Positions 31,375 through 44,314 are shown, counted from the first letter of the stretch. The stretch: 64,000 nt of DNA from Gracilariopsis chorda (GCA_003194525.1 NBIV01000051.1:248001-312000), one strand, 5' to 3'. Translations and numbers: made by a program. Notes: generated from the letters alone by a model not told the origin.

Positions 31375-31996
31375 CCTTCACCCATATCTACCTTAGTAGT
31401 CATTTACACGTGTATGTCTTTTGCCCTCAAGACTGATGATGGGATTCTTGGATCTCCAGTTGGAACGTATTTTCGATAGAGCGCAGCGAACTTGCAGTGT
31501 AAGGAATCAGTTGATCTGTTTGCGTTCGGCCAGCGGGACTGGTGTATTTTTGTCACGGTTTCCCACTCATCGTTGCCAATAGGTAAATGTTCTGCTAAGA
31601 CATCCAGAATGTTTTCCAGTTTGAGCTCAGTGAAAGACAAACCACGTCCACCACCTGCTCTTCGTGTACCAGAGCCCTGAACCGCTGTATTAGAAGCCTC
31701 CCGTCCTTTTTTAGCAGCAGCACAAGTCGATCGTGGTGGACGTCGCCCAGACCCTGAGGGTACAGGATGGCGTGTTGTAGCGGGATTTGTTGTGGATCCT
31801 GGAGATGAGCAGCCAGAGATTTGAGAGACATCGGTGGCATGTAACTCATCTGGCGCAAAGAACCGTCTGCAGCATTCAGGGTTGGCTCCACGGTTGTGGG
31901 AGTGGATGGTTGGGTGTCAACGAGTAGCAGTTGCGGTCCGTGGCCATGTCCAGAGTCTGGGAGATAATCTGGTGGAGAGAGAGGAGGAACATGCAT
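31375..31996 (-). pseudogene. Harbinger partner protein (ORF2), Myb/SANT-like N-terminal half
   Basis: ATG at 31,996 ('MHVPPLSPPDYLPDSGHGHG'), Pro/Ser-rich lead, then the Myb-like domain 'LENILDVLAEHLPIGNDEW', 'NRSTDSLHCKFAALYRKYVP' and 'TGDPRIPSSVLRAKDIHV', the usual three-helix pattern with T-G-D-P-x-x-P-x-x-V-x-x-A-K-x-I. A frame change lies between about 31,690 and 31,860, and an in-frame stop at 31,404-31,406. The sequence then runs into the LTR insertion. With the piece at 29,995-30,544 it forms the second gene of the Harbinger element, convergent to its transposase. Confidence 0.7.
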
Positions 31997-32826
31997 CTCC
32001 GGAGATGATCAGTGGGGTGCAAATTGAGAGTGTGTATCGGGCAAACAAAGATTGAAAAAGATGGAAAGATCTGGAAGAAAGACCGTTAAAGTTGGGGCAA
32101 CCACAGCGACGGATTAGAAATGATACATGTGCAACCTGCACAAACAACCTTGTCCCTGCTGAAAGATGGTAGAAAACGGTGATTTGTGCATACAAGAAAG
32201 CGCTATTTTGATAGATCAAAGAACGATATGAGTATGCATATTTTGTGCGTTTATGTATTCAGGAATCTCCCAATGTCCAACAAACGTAACAAAAATACTC
32301 CCTAATTTCGGCAGCTATCAATATCTTCCATTCGTATCCCAGCGGATGTTCTGTTAATGATATGTATGCAGCATGCTTTACACTCATTGAAAACCTTTCA
32401 GACCTCAGTCTCCTGAATTTATCAAAGTACAAAATTGATCGAATCTACCTAACCACTTGACATGTACTCATCAAAGCATGACTGTTTATTCTAGATATCT
32501 TGCATAATTTGATGACTGATGTCACCGTGTTCGTTGTTAACTCTACATCGTCGAATGTAAAAAACCCACACGCGGTGCATGAGGTGTTCTTCTCCACCAC
32601 AAGTGCACCCCAACAAGATGGGAGTATAATGCCCATCTTCAAATGGGTGCACACGTGTTGCGAATAGATCTCCAACTGCTTCATATGCGCACATATGGCG
32701 CGGATAGTGAGTGTATACGCCTAAGAGTTACAGAGATATCCATTACTAATGTCGATGGTGGGAAATCGGTTCGCACTGGAATCTCTTTTCCATTCGTATC
32801 AGAGAGTGGAATCAGCCAATTGGTCC
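31997..32826. other. Flank with unassigned short frames
   Basis: A minus-strand frame (32,694-32,491; 'FEDGHYTPILLGCTCGGEEH', 'VNNEHGDISHQIMQDI') and a plus-strand frame (32,749-32,826, 'MSMVGNRFALESLFHSYQ') look coding-like but match nothing I know. The plus frame is in phase with the frame that starts at 62,775 if the intervening block is one insertion. Confidence 0.35.
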
Positions 32827-33623
32827 TGCTGTTCAATGCGCGTGAGAAGAAGAACACCGAAAGATGCTCGAGATCTTTCCTCGTTGGAGCTTAACCCATT
32901 TGCACAGAGCCCTCCCAGGGATGGCACGATTATGTCAGTTCGTAAGGCCAAGGCTGCCTGTCGCAAATTACGTGGAGGTTTGGGCAAAAATATGGTATCC
33001 ACAAAATTGTTGTATTTGAGTGAGTGTCCTCGAGAGAGGTATGGTTTCCACATAAGAGGCACGTGCAAACACGGACCGCGGGCAGCGCGAAAACCACCCT
33101 GTAAAGAGAAGAAGGAAATGCAGAACTGAATCACGAGCGTAATGATGTTGGTAAAGGGCAGTGCTGGTAAGTAACCCATACAAAAACACGAACACCAAAG
33201 CAGTTGGAATAACAGTCCCAGTACTGCGGCTCTTTACACGGGCAGGGAGGATTGAATTTCCGTAGGCTGGGGTACGTCCCGCGAAGGAGGAGTGGAGAGC
33301 AAGCAAAGGCGGCGAGGTCTAGAGCCAATTCTGCAGGTTGGAGTCCCTTCTTTGGGAAGTTGTACTGGTGCGATGGTAGTTCGACGGTGCACTAAGTACT
33401 AACTATCCCAGAAATGAGTGTAAAATAGTAAATGATATTAATTAAAACGACTCCACATCTGTGGGTCATGCTCACTATTGTGGCCAGCCGCAAACTAACT
33501 TTTCCTTGTCCCAATTGTCCATTCCATTAATATTGGTCTTAGTTCACGCAACGAATACATTACCGAAACATTCGGAAATTCAAAAAAATGCAAACAGTAC
33601 TTCCATGAGGGTATTGCATTTCA
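32827..33623 (-). repeat. Gypsy LTR type I, copy 3
   Basis: 797 bp from TGCTGTTCAATG to GCATTTCA. Shares 'ggcagtgctggtaagtaacc', 'cgaacaccaaagcagtt' and 'aggtctagagccaa' with the copy at 61,412-62,769, much closer to that copy than to those at 4.8 or 30.5 kb. GGTCC (32,822-32,826) precedes it; no matching repeat follows at 33,624. Confidence 0.75.
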
Positions 33624-34639
33624 TAATCCACTACTTAGCCGGAATGCAACCGCGGACGTGGGCGAACCCCAGCGGAAAATGGGTGAAAAAAGTCAACATC
33701 TCTCCGGATTGTAGAACAATTCGTATGCACATACCCTCTAGGCCAGGAGGATAGTGAATGATTCAGTACTGACGTGGCATCGGTTCGACTCAGGTATAAG
33801 TGGACCCTTGCAAATTTTGGGTAAAGTTCCATATGAATTCTATTTGGTATTTTTGGAACCTTCGTTTGTGATTTCTATGATACCTCGAAATGGATGGACG
33901 CACGGTAAGTGTACGGATGTTTTTTATAGCGGGCATGATTCACACGTGTCGTGTTGCGCCGTAGCATGCCATGCTGCTCAGTGACACAAACTTGTCGAAC
34001 ATACGTGTGGGACACTACAGTCGTGGTACTCTTAAGTATATTATGACCTCATAGTATTAAAGGGAGGAGGGCCCTGCCATTTCACCGTGAAGTAAATTTA
34101 AGCTGTGACTCGGCTCTAAGTTTATCGCCTTTGCGAAGTTACCAAATCTTTTTGTGGTTTCATGGCGTTCGGACTGGTTATACTTACCAGTGCAGTATCG
34201 AGTAGAAACACTGGTCTGTCTTGCACCATGGATTCGCTCAGTACTCACTGTTTTTACAGAATTGGGTACCTATTATTGTCGGAGCAGATAGTTGCTTCAC
34301 TTAGTATTGAGGTTTGCCGTGCTGGCTGAATATGCAACAGCCCCACCTCTGGGTCTCTTCCGGATATCCGCTGGACCCGCTGGGTTGTACATTTATCCTG
34401 GGTTCTTTCCCCATTTTCCCCTTTTCTGCTTTGGAATATCCGTGCACCGGAAGAGCGCTTAGAAGAACCTTTGCACCACGTTGACCAGCTAGTAACCCGA
34501 TTTTCGGTAACACCTTCGTCAGTATAGTGGGAACCCACCTCGGTTTTACATGAGAACGACATGAGGTAGGGAGGGCCCTGTCGCTGTGCCTACCTCAGAA
34601 GAGAGCAAGGCCACGAACACCATGAGAGGATCTCCCGCT
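33624..34639. other. Unassigned repeat-like stretch
   Basis: No recognised domain. A 'gagggccctg' block occurs twice in the same orientation (about 34,072 and 34,571), about 500 bp apart. Short frames on both strands (33,754-33,984; 34,254-34,562) have no motif. Possibly the remains of another LTR or element end. Confidence 0.35.
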
Positions 34640-37600
34640 TAGATTTATTGATCCAAAATGGCCAATAGAATACTTATAGCAAGTTGAAACGTAGCAAGCG
34701 TATTGGTTAACCATAAAGGCATTTATTTGAAACGATATAGTGCTTGGTTACACACAAAAGTGGTTTTTTCTCGCGTTAGTGTTTTTGTAAAAGTCCTTTC
34801 CAATGACCACAATTGGCGTCAAGAGCATTGAACACTGTAGCACTCCCAAGTAATTGGATGTACTTATCCTTTCGAGGGATAGGGTAAACGCCTTTGAAAG
34901 TAACTGTGTTAAGAAGTTGGTAATCGATACAAATTCTCGACGATCCACCCGATTTCGTAACAAAATAACTGGCAAAGCTTACGACGATTGAGTTGGTCCA
35001 ATGAGGCCAACGCGTGATATCCTCTCAACCTGAGATTCACATACTTTCGGCACAGCTCTATAGGAATGCTGTGCAATTGGCCGAGTGTTCGGTGACCATT
35101 CAGTACGGTGCTTCGTTATTCCTAATGTTCCAAGGGACCCATCGCACATGGGAGTTAGCTCAAGAAGCATGTCCCGTAGGTTCTTGGAGTGAGAGTCGGG
35201 GACATGACCTACGTTGAGTTTCTCTAGTTCCTCCATTTGTTTTCCCTGTTCCGAACCAGGTGGTAGCACACGTCCGTAGTTCGTTAACTTTCGAAGTCAG
35301 GATCAAAATTGCGCTCAGCGTTTACGTAGTTGTCGTTCCTTTTCTTATGGTCTTTTACATCAAGAACGGCCGCCACTGGAATTTTAGTTGGCATGATTAC
35401 CAGCGGGTGTGGGAGAACCGAACCTAGGACATGGTCGTCGACTAATGACCGAGTGGTTTTGCCAAAGTTCACAACCAGAACCTAAAAAGGAACATCTGAG
35501 ATGATAGAAACGACTCCTTTTGCAAGTGATAGTTGACTCTGATAGTATAAAGACGAAAGTGATTAAACCATATGGTATCCACTGTGTTTAGAAACAACTC
35601 TGACCCAGACCTAGGAAGACAATGGTACGGCAACTGAGTGAGGCATACGAAGCTTCTTAGACACGTGATCCGCGTTCTACATTTCCTGGGCAACCGGTAT
35701 CGGTACACGCTTCTGCGTAGCTCACTTGAATGGTCTCCGGACAGTAGGTACGGTAGAACCGTTTGTCATGTCGACAGTTTTTACACGGGGGTGAATTGCT
35801 TCGAAAAGGCGATGACAGAAATCACAATAAAGAGTCACTGGTTCTGGAACCCTATAGCAAACATCAAGTTCCAGTTGAACCATAAAGATACCCAATGTCA
35901 CGACGGAGACGAATGAATCCTATAGTCTCAACGGGATTCTTGTTAAAATCAGCGATATCGAGGCCTGGTCCACAGTGTATATGAGTCCGAAAAGCCGAGG
36001 TTACTCATTCAGAGTTGACAAGGTTCAGCGCAGCCCCTGTATCTAAAAGAGATAACTGGCGTACCCTATACTTGTTGGACAGACCAATATCTGCATAAAA
36101 TTTGTAGTTCCTCTTGGCCATGACCAGAGCTCTATCTATAATACGGGAATTACAAGAACGTCTCCATGGAAGACGTAGAACCGAAAATGTTTTGGAGCTC
36201 ACGTAGGTTGCTGCCACTTTTCTGGTAAGGACCCTGAGAGCTGAGAAGCGAAGCTGTACTGCTTCCGGCGTGAACTTAGGCTCAGAAGAGGCCCCTTCCG
36301 TTGGTGAGACTCACGATTCTAGTTCTTCGAGGAGCAGTTCAATGACCTCGGCGTCACCATTATATGGTGGGAAACAGAATTAATCCCGTTCGTTGGTACG
36401 ACTCCGTCCAAAGGTTGATCAGTGGTTCGTTTAACTGCCATAAAACTCCTTCGAGCCATTACGGCGTTGGCGAGTAATGCTTTCACCTCTTCGTAGGAAG
36501 TATTCGGCACTAGGGCCCAATCAGCTGGGGTTAGGGTTTCGTTATTCACGATAACCTTGAGCACTTCCCGGAATGTCAAGTCATATTTCGGGGTGTTATA
36601 ACCATGATAGTAACGTCTATTGCAGGTAGCCGGGGCCGCTTTATCATATTGACGATGGCTATCCGTCTGAAGCTGTGATTGGGGTACTACCCATCCAAGT
36701 GAGCGAGCGGAATGACCTGCATCCGTGCCGCACCAGCGTAGGACGCTAGTTCTTCCTTTGAGATTGACGCCAATGTTGACGGAAATTTCGTAGTCCCAAA
36801 CGAATCAGGGTGACTGCGAGCGTACAAAACGTTGTCTATATCTGCGTTCGTGGTTTTGCCATATAGCAAAGATATCGATTGTTGCGACTTCTCTAATAAA
36901 AGAGCTCTCCCCGACTTTTGACTCGGTGGACTCCGCACACGTTGCGTTTCTCCCTCAGCTTCGGCATACTGGATAAGTTCACGGTATGAAATCTTCCAAT
37001 TTATCTTTACGGTGTCGCACGATGAGCCCTTGGATTTCGGGATGTAATCTATGAACGAACATTTTGCAACGCTCTCGTATAGAGTAAGCATTAGCACAAC
37101 GGTGAATCGCGTTATTCAAGCAGATCGAATATACCGATTCGATTTCACCAGAGTTCTGTGTCGTATGGTGTGGGGCAGAGCACCAGAATTGGATCTTCTG
37201 CTGAGAAACGACTCCATTGAAGACTAATATTTATGCTTTTGAGGCAATTCTTATCTCTGCGGCTACGTCATGCAGACTGAGTAGATGAGGAATCATCCAA
37301 TCCGTAATAACGATACGATAACAATTTCCGGTAAGCGAATTCGTAGTTTTTAACTTTTTGAGTCCCAGGTGACGTCCAACTCTCTTTCCAGACTGAATAC
37401 CTCCCTGAGTAGTGTAAGTAGCTGTAGTACAGCCAGTGGTTAGCACAAAGTCCGTAGAATAGGACTTTTATATTCGGCCTAAAATATGGGTTCCAATAGG
37501 TGGTGCTCTCCCTAATATAGGAGCGGCGACGGGGCGAATCCTGAAAGCAGATCTGCAAGCACCAAGCGGAGAGCGGTCTCACTGGGCGGACAATAATCCT

Positions 37601-38575
37601 ACAAGCGCTGCTATGGGACGCATGGGGTATCGACTGCTTAGAAGCCACACCTAGAGGACGACGTAATAGTGTACCTGAAGGTGAGTATCACGACTTTGAA
37701 CCAGACAAACTGGAACAAGCCTTGAGGGTGGTTAGTTCACCTCCCCGGAGGTGGAGCTCAAGTGGCGCACTATATGCAGTGCCACGAGCTGACCTCGACG
37801 GAAACTATTTACTGTACCCTATAAAAATCTAAGTTAGGTTATTCTACCTAATCCAATTACAGTCCACTGGAACGATTTCTCAGGAGTGGTGCGCTACGTG
37901 GGACCACTTAGAAAATACAGATACTCCGTTAGGAATCTTCCGTAACAGCCCATCCTTAGGAGCGTATGTAGTACCCACTGTACTACAGTAGCCTTAGACT
38001 TCGTCGCACGGTACTTTCTCCGTTCATTATTAGAGTCCGATGAGTCTGACGAGGAATCCGCGGAGCGGCCATCAGGATCAAAATCTAATGAATCTGATGA
38101 ACCAAGAGAGTGGATATCCGTCTTGGATCTACCAGCCTGTCGTTTGCTCGAGCAGCAAATTGAATCAATAGGGATAACCTCGTTTTCCGCTTTTGCAGGA
38201 GCTTATATTTATCACCAGCTCACGGAGGGTTCGTAACTCCCCTACAAGAGTGTCGTGAGTGCTCCATAAATCGTGAAACTGAGATTCCAGGGAGTTCCCC
38301 TGGAGGGTGTTGTAGACCATTGGACGGGGTTCCGGTGCAGCAACGGCGGCAATGGCCAGAGCCAAATGAATGGCGTCCAAAGCTCGATAATGCAACAGAA
38401 GTGGACTTCCAAGGTTTTCGGGGTGGGTTTGAAGTCCTAGACGAGGCACCCCCAGCAAGGCTGGAAGTAGACCGAGTCGGGATCCGAGAAACGAAACGAA
38501 CTTTGGCATTATCTCTACCATTATGAAAGTGTAGTGCAACGCGTTGGCGGACATTTTGTCGTTATTACGCATCAT
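34640..38575 (-). mobile_element. Ty3/Gypsy element, family 1, copy F (fossil, truncated in RT)
   Basis: From the right: gag (38.6-36.7 kb), protease side and linker (36.6-35.0 kb), then the RT finger-palm start (35.0-34.65 kb) including stretches related to 'SRICIDYQLLNTVTFKG' and 'YPIPRKDKYIQLLGSATVF'. It stops abruptly in RT near 34.64 kb; RNase H and integrase are absent. The linker 'LNVGHVPDSHSKNLRDMLLE' ties it to copies A and E. LTR type II on its right is its likely 5' LTR. Old and much broken. Confidence 0.75.
36687..38575 (-). pseudogene. Gypsy copy F gag remains
   Basis: N-terminal helical part near 38.2-38.5 kb ('ESQFHDLWSTHDTLVGELRT', comparable with copy A gag), an acid/Ser-rich stretch near 38.04-38.12 kb, and a later gag piece at 37,097-36,687 ('RELIQYAEAEGETQRVRSPP', 'DNVLYARSHPDSFGTTKF') that has counterparts in copy E at 41.1-41.4 kb ('YLDLTQYAKAEGDALRARSG'). 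Confidence 0.65.
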
Positions 38576-38689
38576 ATACTGGTGTTACTCTCCGAGAGGC
38601 GGTGGCTACCTCTATGAATAGAGAGCACATTTTCGACCCATTTACTGGTGGATTGTATGGTTGAATATTTAGTTATGAATTGCACAGCA

Positions 38690-39335
38690 TTGTTGGCTAC
38701 CTGCACACGTGAATGGGTGTTGCACCCAATGTTGGGGTAATCCTCATGTTTAATTAATATGTTAGATAGTACTATTATAACCCACTACACAGTGGCTGAC
38801 CCCCGCTACTTGAGCAGGAGGGCTCGGCCCAACCTTGGAGGACGTAAGCGAACCAACCAAGTGTTCGACTCTAGCCACGCACTCCTCTTGATTGATATCC
38901 TCCTCGCAGGGAGTCACTGACTTGTGATGGTTTCGTTATCCGCCTCGCTGTATTTACAGAACTACATCCGCAGTCTGCGCGTTATTACTGGTATTTTCCC
39001 CTTCTCTTTGGCCTACAGTTCTAAAGGTATTACCATCCGGTACACCGGTGTCAGCCCCACCTGTGGCCGCCTATTTCTGTGGCTCGTGTCCGTGCCCGTG
39101 GCTCCCATCGCTCTCGTGCGCCTACCTACCGCCGTGGAGACGTCCTATACCCATGTGTCGTGTTCCCTAACGCCTCGCGCGACTTCTGTTACGTAGCTCT
39201 CTCTACACCGATTGTGACGGAGATTCCCGGAGTTACGCCCGGCTCGTGCAATCAACCTGAGAGGGGCTCTACAGTCTGTGCTACCCCAGTAGGGGGAGAG
39301 GCCCCGAACAGCTCTGTGTGTCCTTGCCCGTTCTC
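38690..39335 (-). repeat. LTR type II, copy next to Gypsy F (approximate ends)
   Basis: About 650 bp alike in this place and at 60,580-61,239: shared blocks include 'gggtgttgcacccaa', 'tgtttaattaatatgttaga', 'agggctcggcccaacctt' and 'gtcagccccacctgtggc'. Both copies also share about 140 bp to their left (38,525-38,670 and 60,420-60,560). Here a minus-strand gag lies to the left, so I read it as a 5' LTR in minus orientation. Exact termini were not fixed. Confidence 0.6.
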
Positions 39336-39777
39336 GGGGGTTGCCCGAAACTTTTTCTCCCAATCTAGAAGTCCTGTGCACTCCTAGCTTGCTGGTCTGT
39401 TTTTATTGAGCCATTTTGCTTCAATATTCCGACTCGGAGTCGTTGAGAACACTACAGAAAACCATGAAGAAAGTGGCCAATGAGAAGTGGTATGGGCCTC
39501 GTTATTCCCCGATTGGGTTGTTAATTGCTGCGTTTTCACCCTTGTGGTATCGCCTAGCGCCGTGGAAAATTGAATCCCGTCAATACGGGGTGCCGCATTG
39601 GCACTTTGCAACCCAAAAATCTGGGTAGAACGACTACTGTCGAGGAGCAACAAGCCCGTCGACACGGTTGTTTCTACATTTGTCAGTTTTCAGTCACTCG
39701 TTTGAGGCGGACACACCCATTCGAGGTTACTTTGTTTGGGTACTCCCCAGTTTTCTGGCTTTATTCCGTCGCTGAAA

Positions 39778-41525
39778 ATGGCCGCAGGCAAACGAATTAG
39801 CCATTCTAAAGCTAATTATGTTGGCCCTTAGTTGCCCCAGAGTCCGCAGTTCGTTTGTGCCTGAGCCCTCAGTCGGAGGTGCAAAGAAGCCCGGAAACTG
39901 GAAGAAATCATCTGACGCCCCAGTGGCTGGGCCATCATCTGGTACTTTGGAGTTTCCTACTCCCGCTGCTGTCACGAACGATGCGCTCGTCGTCGAGCTG
40001 AAGTCCCACGTTCAGACGTTGAAGGCCCAGATGGTAGTCGTGAGGAGTTCTCATGCTGACCTCGCGACTGAGATCGATACAATTCGAATGAAGATGGACG
40101 CCGCCCTCATCGGAGGTGTACCTGAGGATCTACGTATTTTACAGACCGATGTAAGTTCTCTTTTAGAGGTGTTGCAGAGATTTCCAGGGTTCACTGAGGA
40201 GGTTCACACAAAGTTCATTCGGATTACTGGCCGTCTCGAGACGTTAGAAGCCACCATCAGCGAGGATGATTGCGCTACTTTCACAGCGGTGAAGGCCTGT
40301 CATCGCGATAAGAACCAGAAGTCCGGGAAGCATTGCTCTAAGAAGAGACTTGTCGAAGAATACAATTCGGACTCGTCGCTGTCTTCTGAGCTTTCTCACC
40401 GCTCTGCAGGTTCTTCTACTTCGAACTCATCGAGTGATGGTGACAGTCGTCGCATATAACGCGCTCGTGGCAGTCTTCATACATCTCTGGTGTGATTCGT
40501 ATCCAAGACAAGGGGAGAAAAACACGCCGGCTTGAAAGAGCTGAGGCCGACTTGAAAGAGCCGAGGCTGACCAACTCCTTGCATAAAAGGTTGTGATTTT
40601 TCCAGTACTACCATTTGAAATATTCTAGTTTGGATATGACGCCCCGTGGCACGATTAAAAGGAAGAACTGTATCAAACGCATGTCCCTCACTTTCCGTAG
40701 CGAGTTGTTCACTGGGGAGGATCTCATTGTGGTACTGGATTATCTTTCACGCTTTGTAGCAGAAACTGACATTCTTGGCATGAGTGTAGGGCAAGCTTAT
40801 GTTGCCTTACCGTATTTTCTACGTGGAATTGCTGAGGAGCAGTACAACTCGGTAAGAGGCTCATCACGAGCCTCCGAAGGAGAGGTCACCTGCTTGCCTG
40901 ACGTCGTACAGTAATTTCTGCACTCGTACGCGACGAGGACTGCTATTGAGGAAGCTATCACTCTGCTACGGGACACGAAGCAACGCCCGAAAGAATTGGA
41001 GACTGAGTTTTCAGATCGACTGCACAAAGCCTTCCACCATTTTGGTAATGTTTATTCCACCAACGAGCGTTGCACACTGTTTATCAACGGATTGAACCGG
41101 CTATTTGCACGCTAATCACCCAACGACGAAAGGACGGTTGGAAGAAAACTTATCTTGATTTGACTCAATACGCGAAAGCGGAAGGAGACGCATTGCGTGC
41201 ACGCTCTGGATGTCTGGTTTCATCCAGGGCGCTTCAACTCGAAGGAGTGCCATCATCGGTTTTACTACCACCGCAGGATTTTTCTGGCCCCGACGTGGAT
41301 AACATGCACCTGGCACAGGTTTTACTGGATTCTATCACGACCACGAAGTTGCCTTTCCCATTGGAAGGCTTGTCGAAGACGGACGACCCGCCCCTTTATG
41401 TTGAGCGCCCCCGCATTCGTGTACCGCAAGTGCCATACGCAGGGAATCGGTACAAGCGACCTGGCTGGGTTGAACCGCGATTAGTGAAGGTCCAAATCCA
41501 TGGTATACCGGAAGACAACCACTGA
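39778..41525 (+). pseudogene. Gypsy copy E gag remains
   Basis: ATG near 39,778 followed by basic residues. A coiled-coil segment 'VVELKSHVQTLKAQMVVVRS' and 'PEDLRILQTDVSSLLEVLQR' (39.99-40.18 kb) precede a Ser-rich stretch (40.36-40.45 kb). The capsid-like part 'LDYLSRFVAETDILGMSVGQ' and 'RGSSRASEGEVTCLPDVVQ' (40.73-40.91 kb) and a later piece (41.07-41.52 kb) follow. Parallel to copies A and F. Confidence 0.75.
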
Positions 41526-41555
41526 TCTGTTTGACATGTTACAAAAAATTGGCAC

Positions 41556-43200
41556 GTGGCACCAGACTGTCACCTTACGTTGAGGAAGCTGCCCACAGAT
41601 GTGGCGAACTTTGAAGCACTGACCTCTGAAGAACAGGCGTCAGTACCCGTAACCGCCTATTTGCTTGCAAAGACAGAATTACCTAAGAGCGTTTCGTCGG
41701 CAGAATTGGCTGTGTTGCGCCACCCGGGTTCTTCCCAGGTCATCCCTTCACCGGCCCAAGCCGTGGCATTAACCACTGCTGCGGGTAGTTCTGTCGTTGT
41801 TCCACAGGAATCAGGATTGGTCCATGCCACATAGGACACCGTTCCCTTGAGAACGGATGATTCTAAGTTAAACTGAGTATGGGAGTCTCCATTGGGGAGG
41901 TGCCCGAGTTGAGGCCTACGGCGCCAGAGGCGTCAATGCCTCGCTCCCTAGTCAGCATACTTTCAAGGAAACAGGCCGTTTAAGACGTAGACTTTGCTAC
42001 CGATGGTGTGCTACGTCGCCCATGGATACGGTTCAGGAACAACCGGATCTTGGATCGAGTCATGGTAATGGCTAAGAGCAACTACAAGATCGTTGCTGAC
42101 CTTGGCTTTCCCTTCCAGTATCTGATGCTTCATCTGTCTATTTTGGATACAGTGCCGACCCCAATTCAATTGTTGAGTCATTGTTACCGCCAGAAATCCG
42201 TTGTCGAGTTCGTCAAGAACCCGTCACGGGCTTCGCAGATGCTAACAATAACCCGTTAAGAACAGCTGGATTGGTCTCACTGATTTTCAGGATTGGTCAC
42301 TGCATTGAGCAGGTTGAATTTATAGTCTGCAAGACGCTTGCTGCTCCTGTTATCTTAGAGTGGGATTTCTGTGATCGTCACGTGGAAGCCATCAAGCCCC
42401 GTGGGCGTGAAGTTGAAATGGAAAAAGATTCGGTTGTACCAATTGTTCTCCGCTCCTTACGGAGGTCTCCGGCCAAGCTGGTACCACTACTCGCTCTTTT
42501 GCAGGATTCGTCACCTCCGAAATTCGTCACCTCCGAAAGAATCTCCTAAACTACGCGTTGCGCGTGTTGTTGCGATTTCACCGGAATCACAGGTTTGGGT
42601 TACTGTTACCACTCTTTCGCGTGGTCTCAGGGTTATTCAACCGTGTAACTTGTTATACGAGAAGTGTCAAGTCGCGTTGGCGAACGGCTTCGTTCAGATC
42701 TCAAACGAACACCCCTTTTGGGTTCTCTTAGCCAACTTTGGCAAGAATTCCCAGTACCTAGTAAAGAACCAAGTAATTGGTACTGTACCCCTGCACCCGA
42801 TGGCACTTATCCTTCCGAAGGTGACCGCTGCTGAGCTGCTCGGGGTTGTCGAAGACGAATCTGATACTTCTCACTCTAAGGAGGGGGAGGGGACCTTCTC
42901 GCTTTTAGAGGCGTGAAGCACGTCTCAAACGGTTACCAACACGAGAAACTCAGAAATAAAGGCCGCTGCTACGAGCTATGATGAGGTCGACCCTGTGAGG
43001 TAGTTAGAATATTTGAATCTTGGACTTGTTCCGTATTCCCATCGCCAAACGTTGCGAGACATGTTACCAGAATTTACACCAATTTGGGATGGTTCCCGCG
43101 GAGAGGTATGGACTACGGAACACCGGATTGAGTTGCTACCCGGCACAAAGGCAATTGCTCAACACCCTCACAGGGCAGGCTTAAAGGCACGGGAATAGGA
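41556..43200 (+). pseudogene. Gypsy copy E protease side and pre-RT linker
   Basis: Includes 'FIVCKTLAAPVILEWDFCDR'-like sequence (about 42.3-42.4 kb), the counterpart of the copy A stretch at 2.0-2.1 kb, 'SPESQVWVTVTTLSRGLRVI' (about 42.6 kb) and the linker 'YSHRQTLRDMLPEFTPIWDG' (about 43.03-43.1 kb) that leads into RT. Confidence 0.65.
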
Positions 43201-43204
43201 AGAG

Positions 43205-44296
43205 TTTCAGCTCAACAAAATGCTACGTGCTGGCGTGATAGAACCGGCACAGTCGCCGCGAGCATCTTCAGTTGTACTAGCTCCGAAACCCTATTTGTCC
43301 TGGCGTTTTTGCGTCGACTATCGTCGCCTTAACGATGTCACTGTCAAAACATTGTACCCCATACCTCGTATGGACGAGTATATCGACTCGCTCGGCGATG
43401 CAACCGTGTTCTCTACTTTGGATGCGAATTGGGGCTACTGCCAAGTGCCCCTTCGTCCGGAAGATTGTGATAAGACCACTTTTACCTGTTATACAGAGCT
43501 GTAACGCTTTAAGCGTATGCCATTTCGTTTAACCAGTGCGCCCCCAACTTTCCAGCGTGCGTTGGATATTCTGTAGGCTTGCTACAAGTGGCGGTGTTGT
43601 CTAGTCTATCTTGACGATACCATCGTCTTCTCCAGCAACCTGGATGATCATCTCGAACAAGTTCGGTTGATTATGACTACGCTCCGCGATGCGGGCATAA
43701 CACTCAAGTTGAGGAAATGCGATTTCTTTACTCACTCGGTCAAGTACCTGGGGCACGTCATACGTCCTGGACGGTTACTGATCGAGGAAACTCGCATCAA
43801 GTAACTCAAAGAGGCTAGACATCCTACAACTAAGACTGAGCTACGCTCCTTTTTAGGGCTGTGCAACGTCTATCGACGATTTCTTTCTCGTTTTGCGAAG
43901 ATCTTGGGACCACTCAACGAACTCCTTCGGAAGGGATAGCCATCAAAACTGGAACCCCTCAATTCCATGCAGATGGAAGCTTTGAACTCTCTTAAAGAGG
44001 CATTCACCACTGCACCTATGTTATCAATACCTAAAAAATGGTTTCCATTCGCCATGGATACGGATTCGAGCGACTCCCAGAACGGCTTTGATTTGTTTCG
44101 GACTACACCCGATGGGGAGCACAGACCAATAAGATATTGGCCTCGTAATTACTCGATATCCGAGAAGAAGTGTCTCGCCATAGTATGGGCCTTGCACACG
44201 CTGCGACCATATCTTATGGGTTCAAACTTTACCGTCAATACGGACCGTGCCGCTTTGCGTTGGTTAGTTCTATCACGGACCCATCCGGTCGTTTAA
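43205..44296 (+). pseudogene. Gypsy copy E reverse transcriptase and RNase H
   Basis: RT: 'FCVDYRRLNDVTVKTLYPIP', 'GDATVFSTLDANWGYCQVPL' (43.3-43.45 kb) and a YLDDTIVFSSNLDDH stretch at about 43.61 kb, the catalytic box. RNase H: 'FAMDTDSSDSQNGFDLF', 'KKCLAIVWALHTLRPYLMGS', 'NTDRAALRWLV' (44.04-44.27 kb). Canonical Ty3 order. Confidence 0.9.
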
Positions 44297-44314
44297 TGCG
44301 TTGGCGAATTCGGC

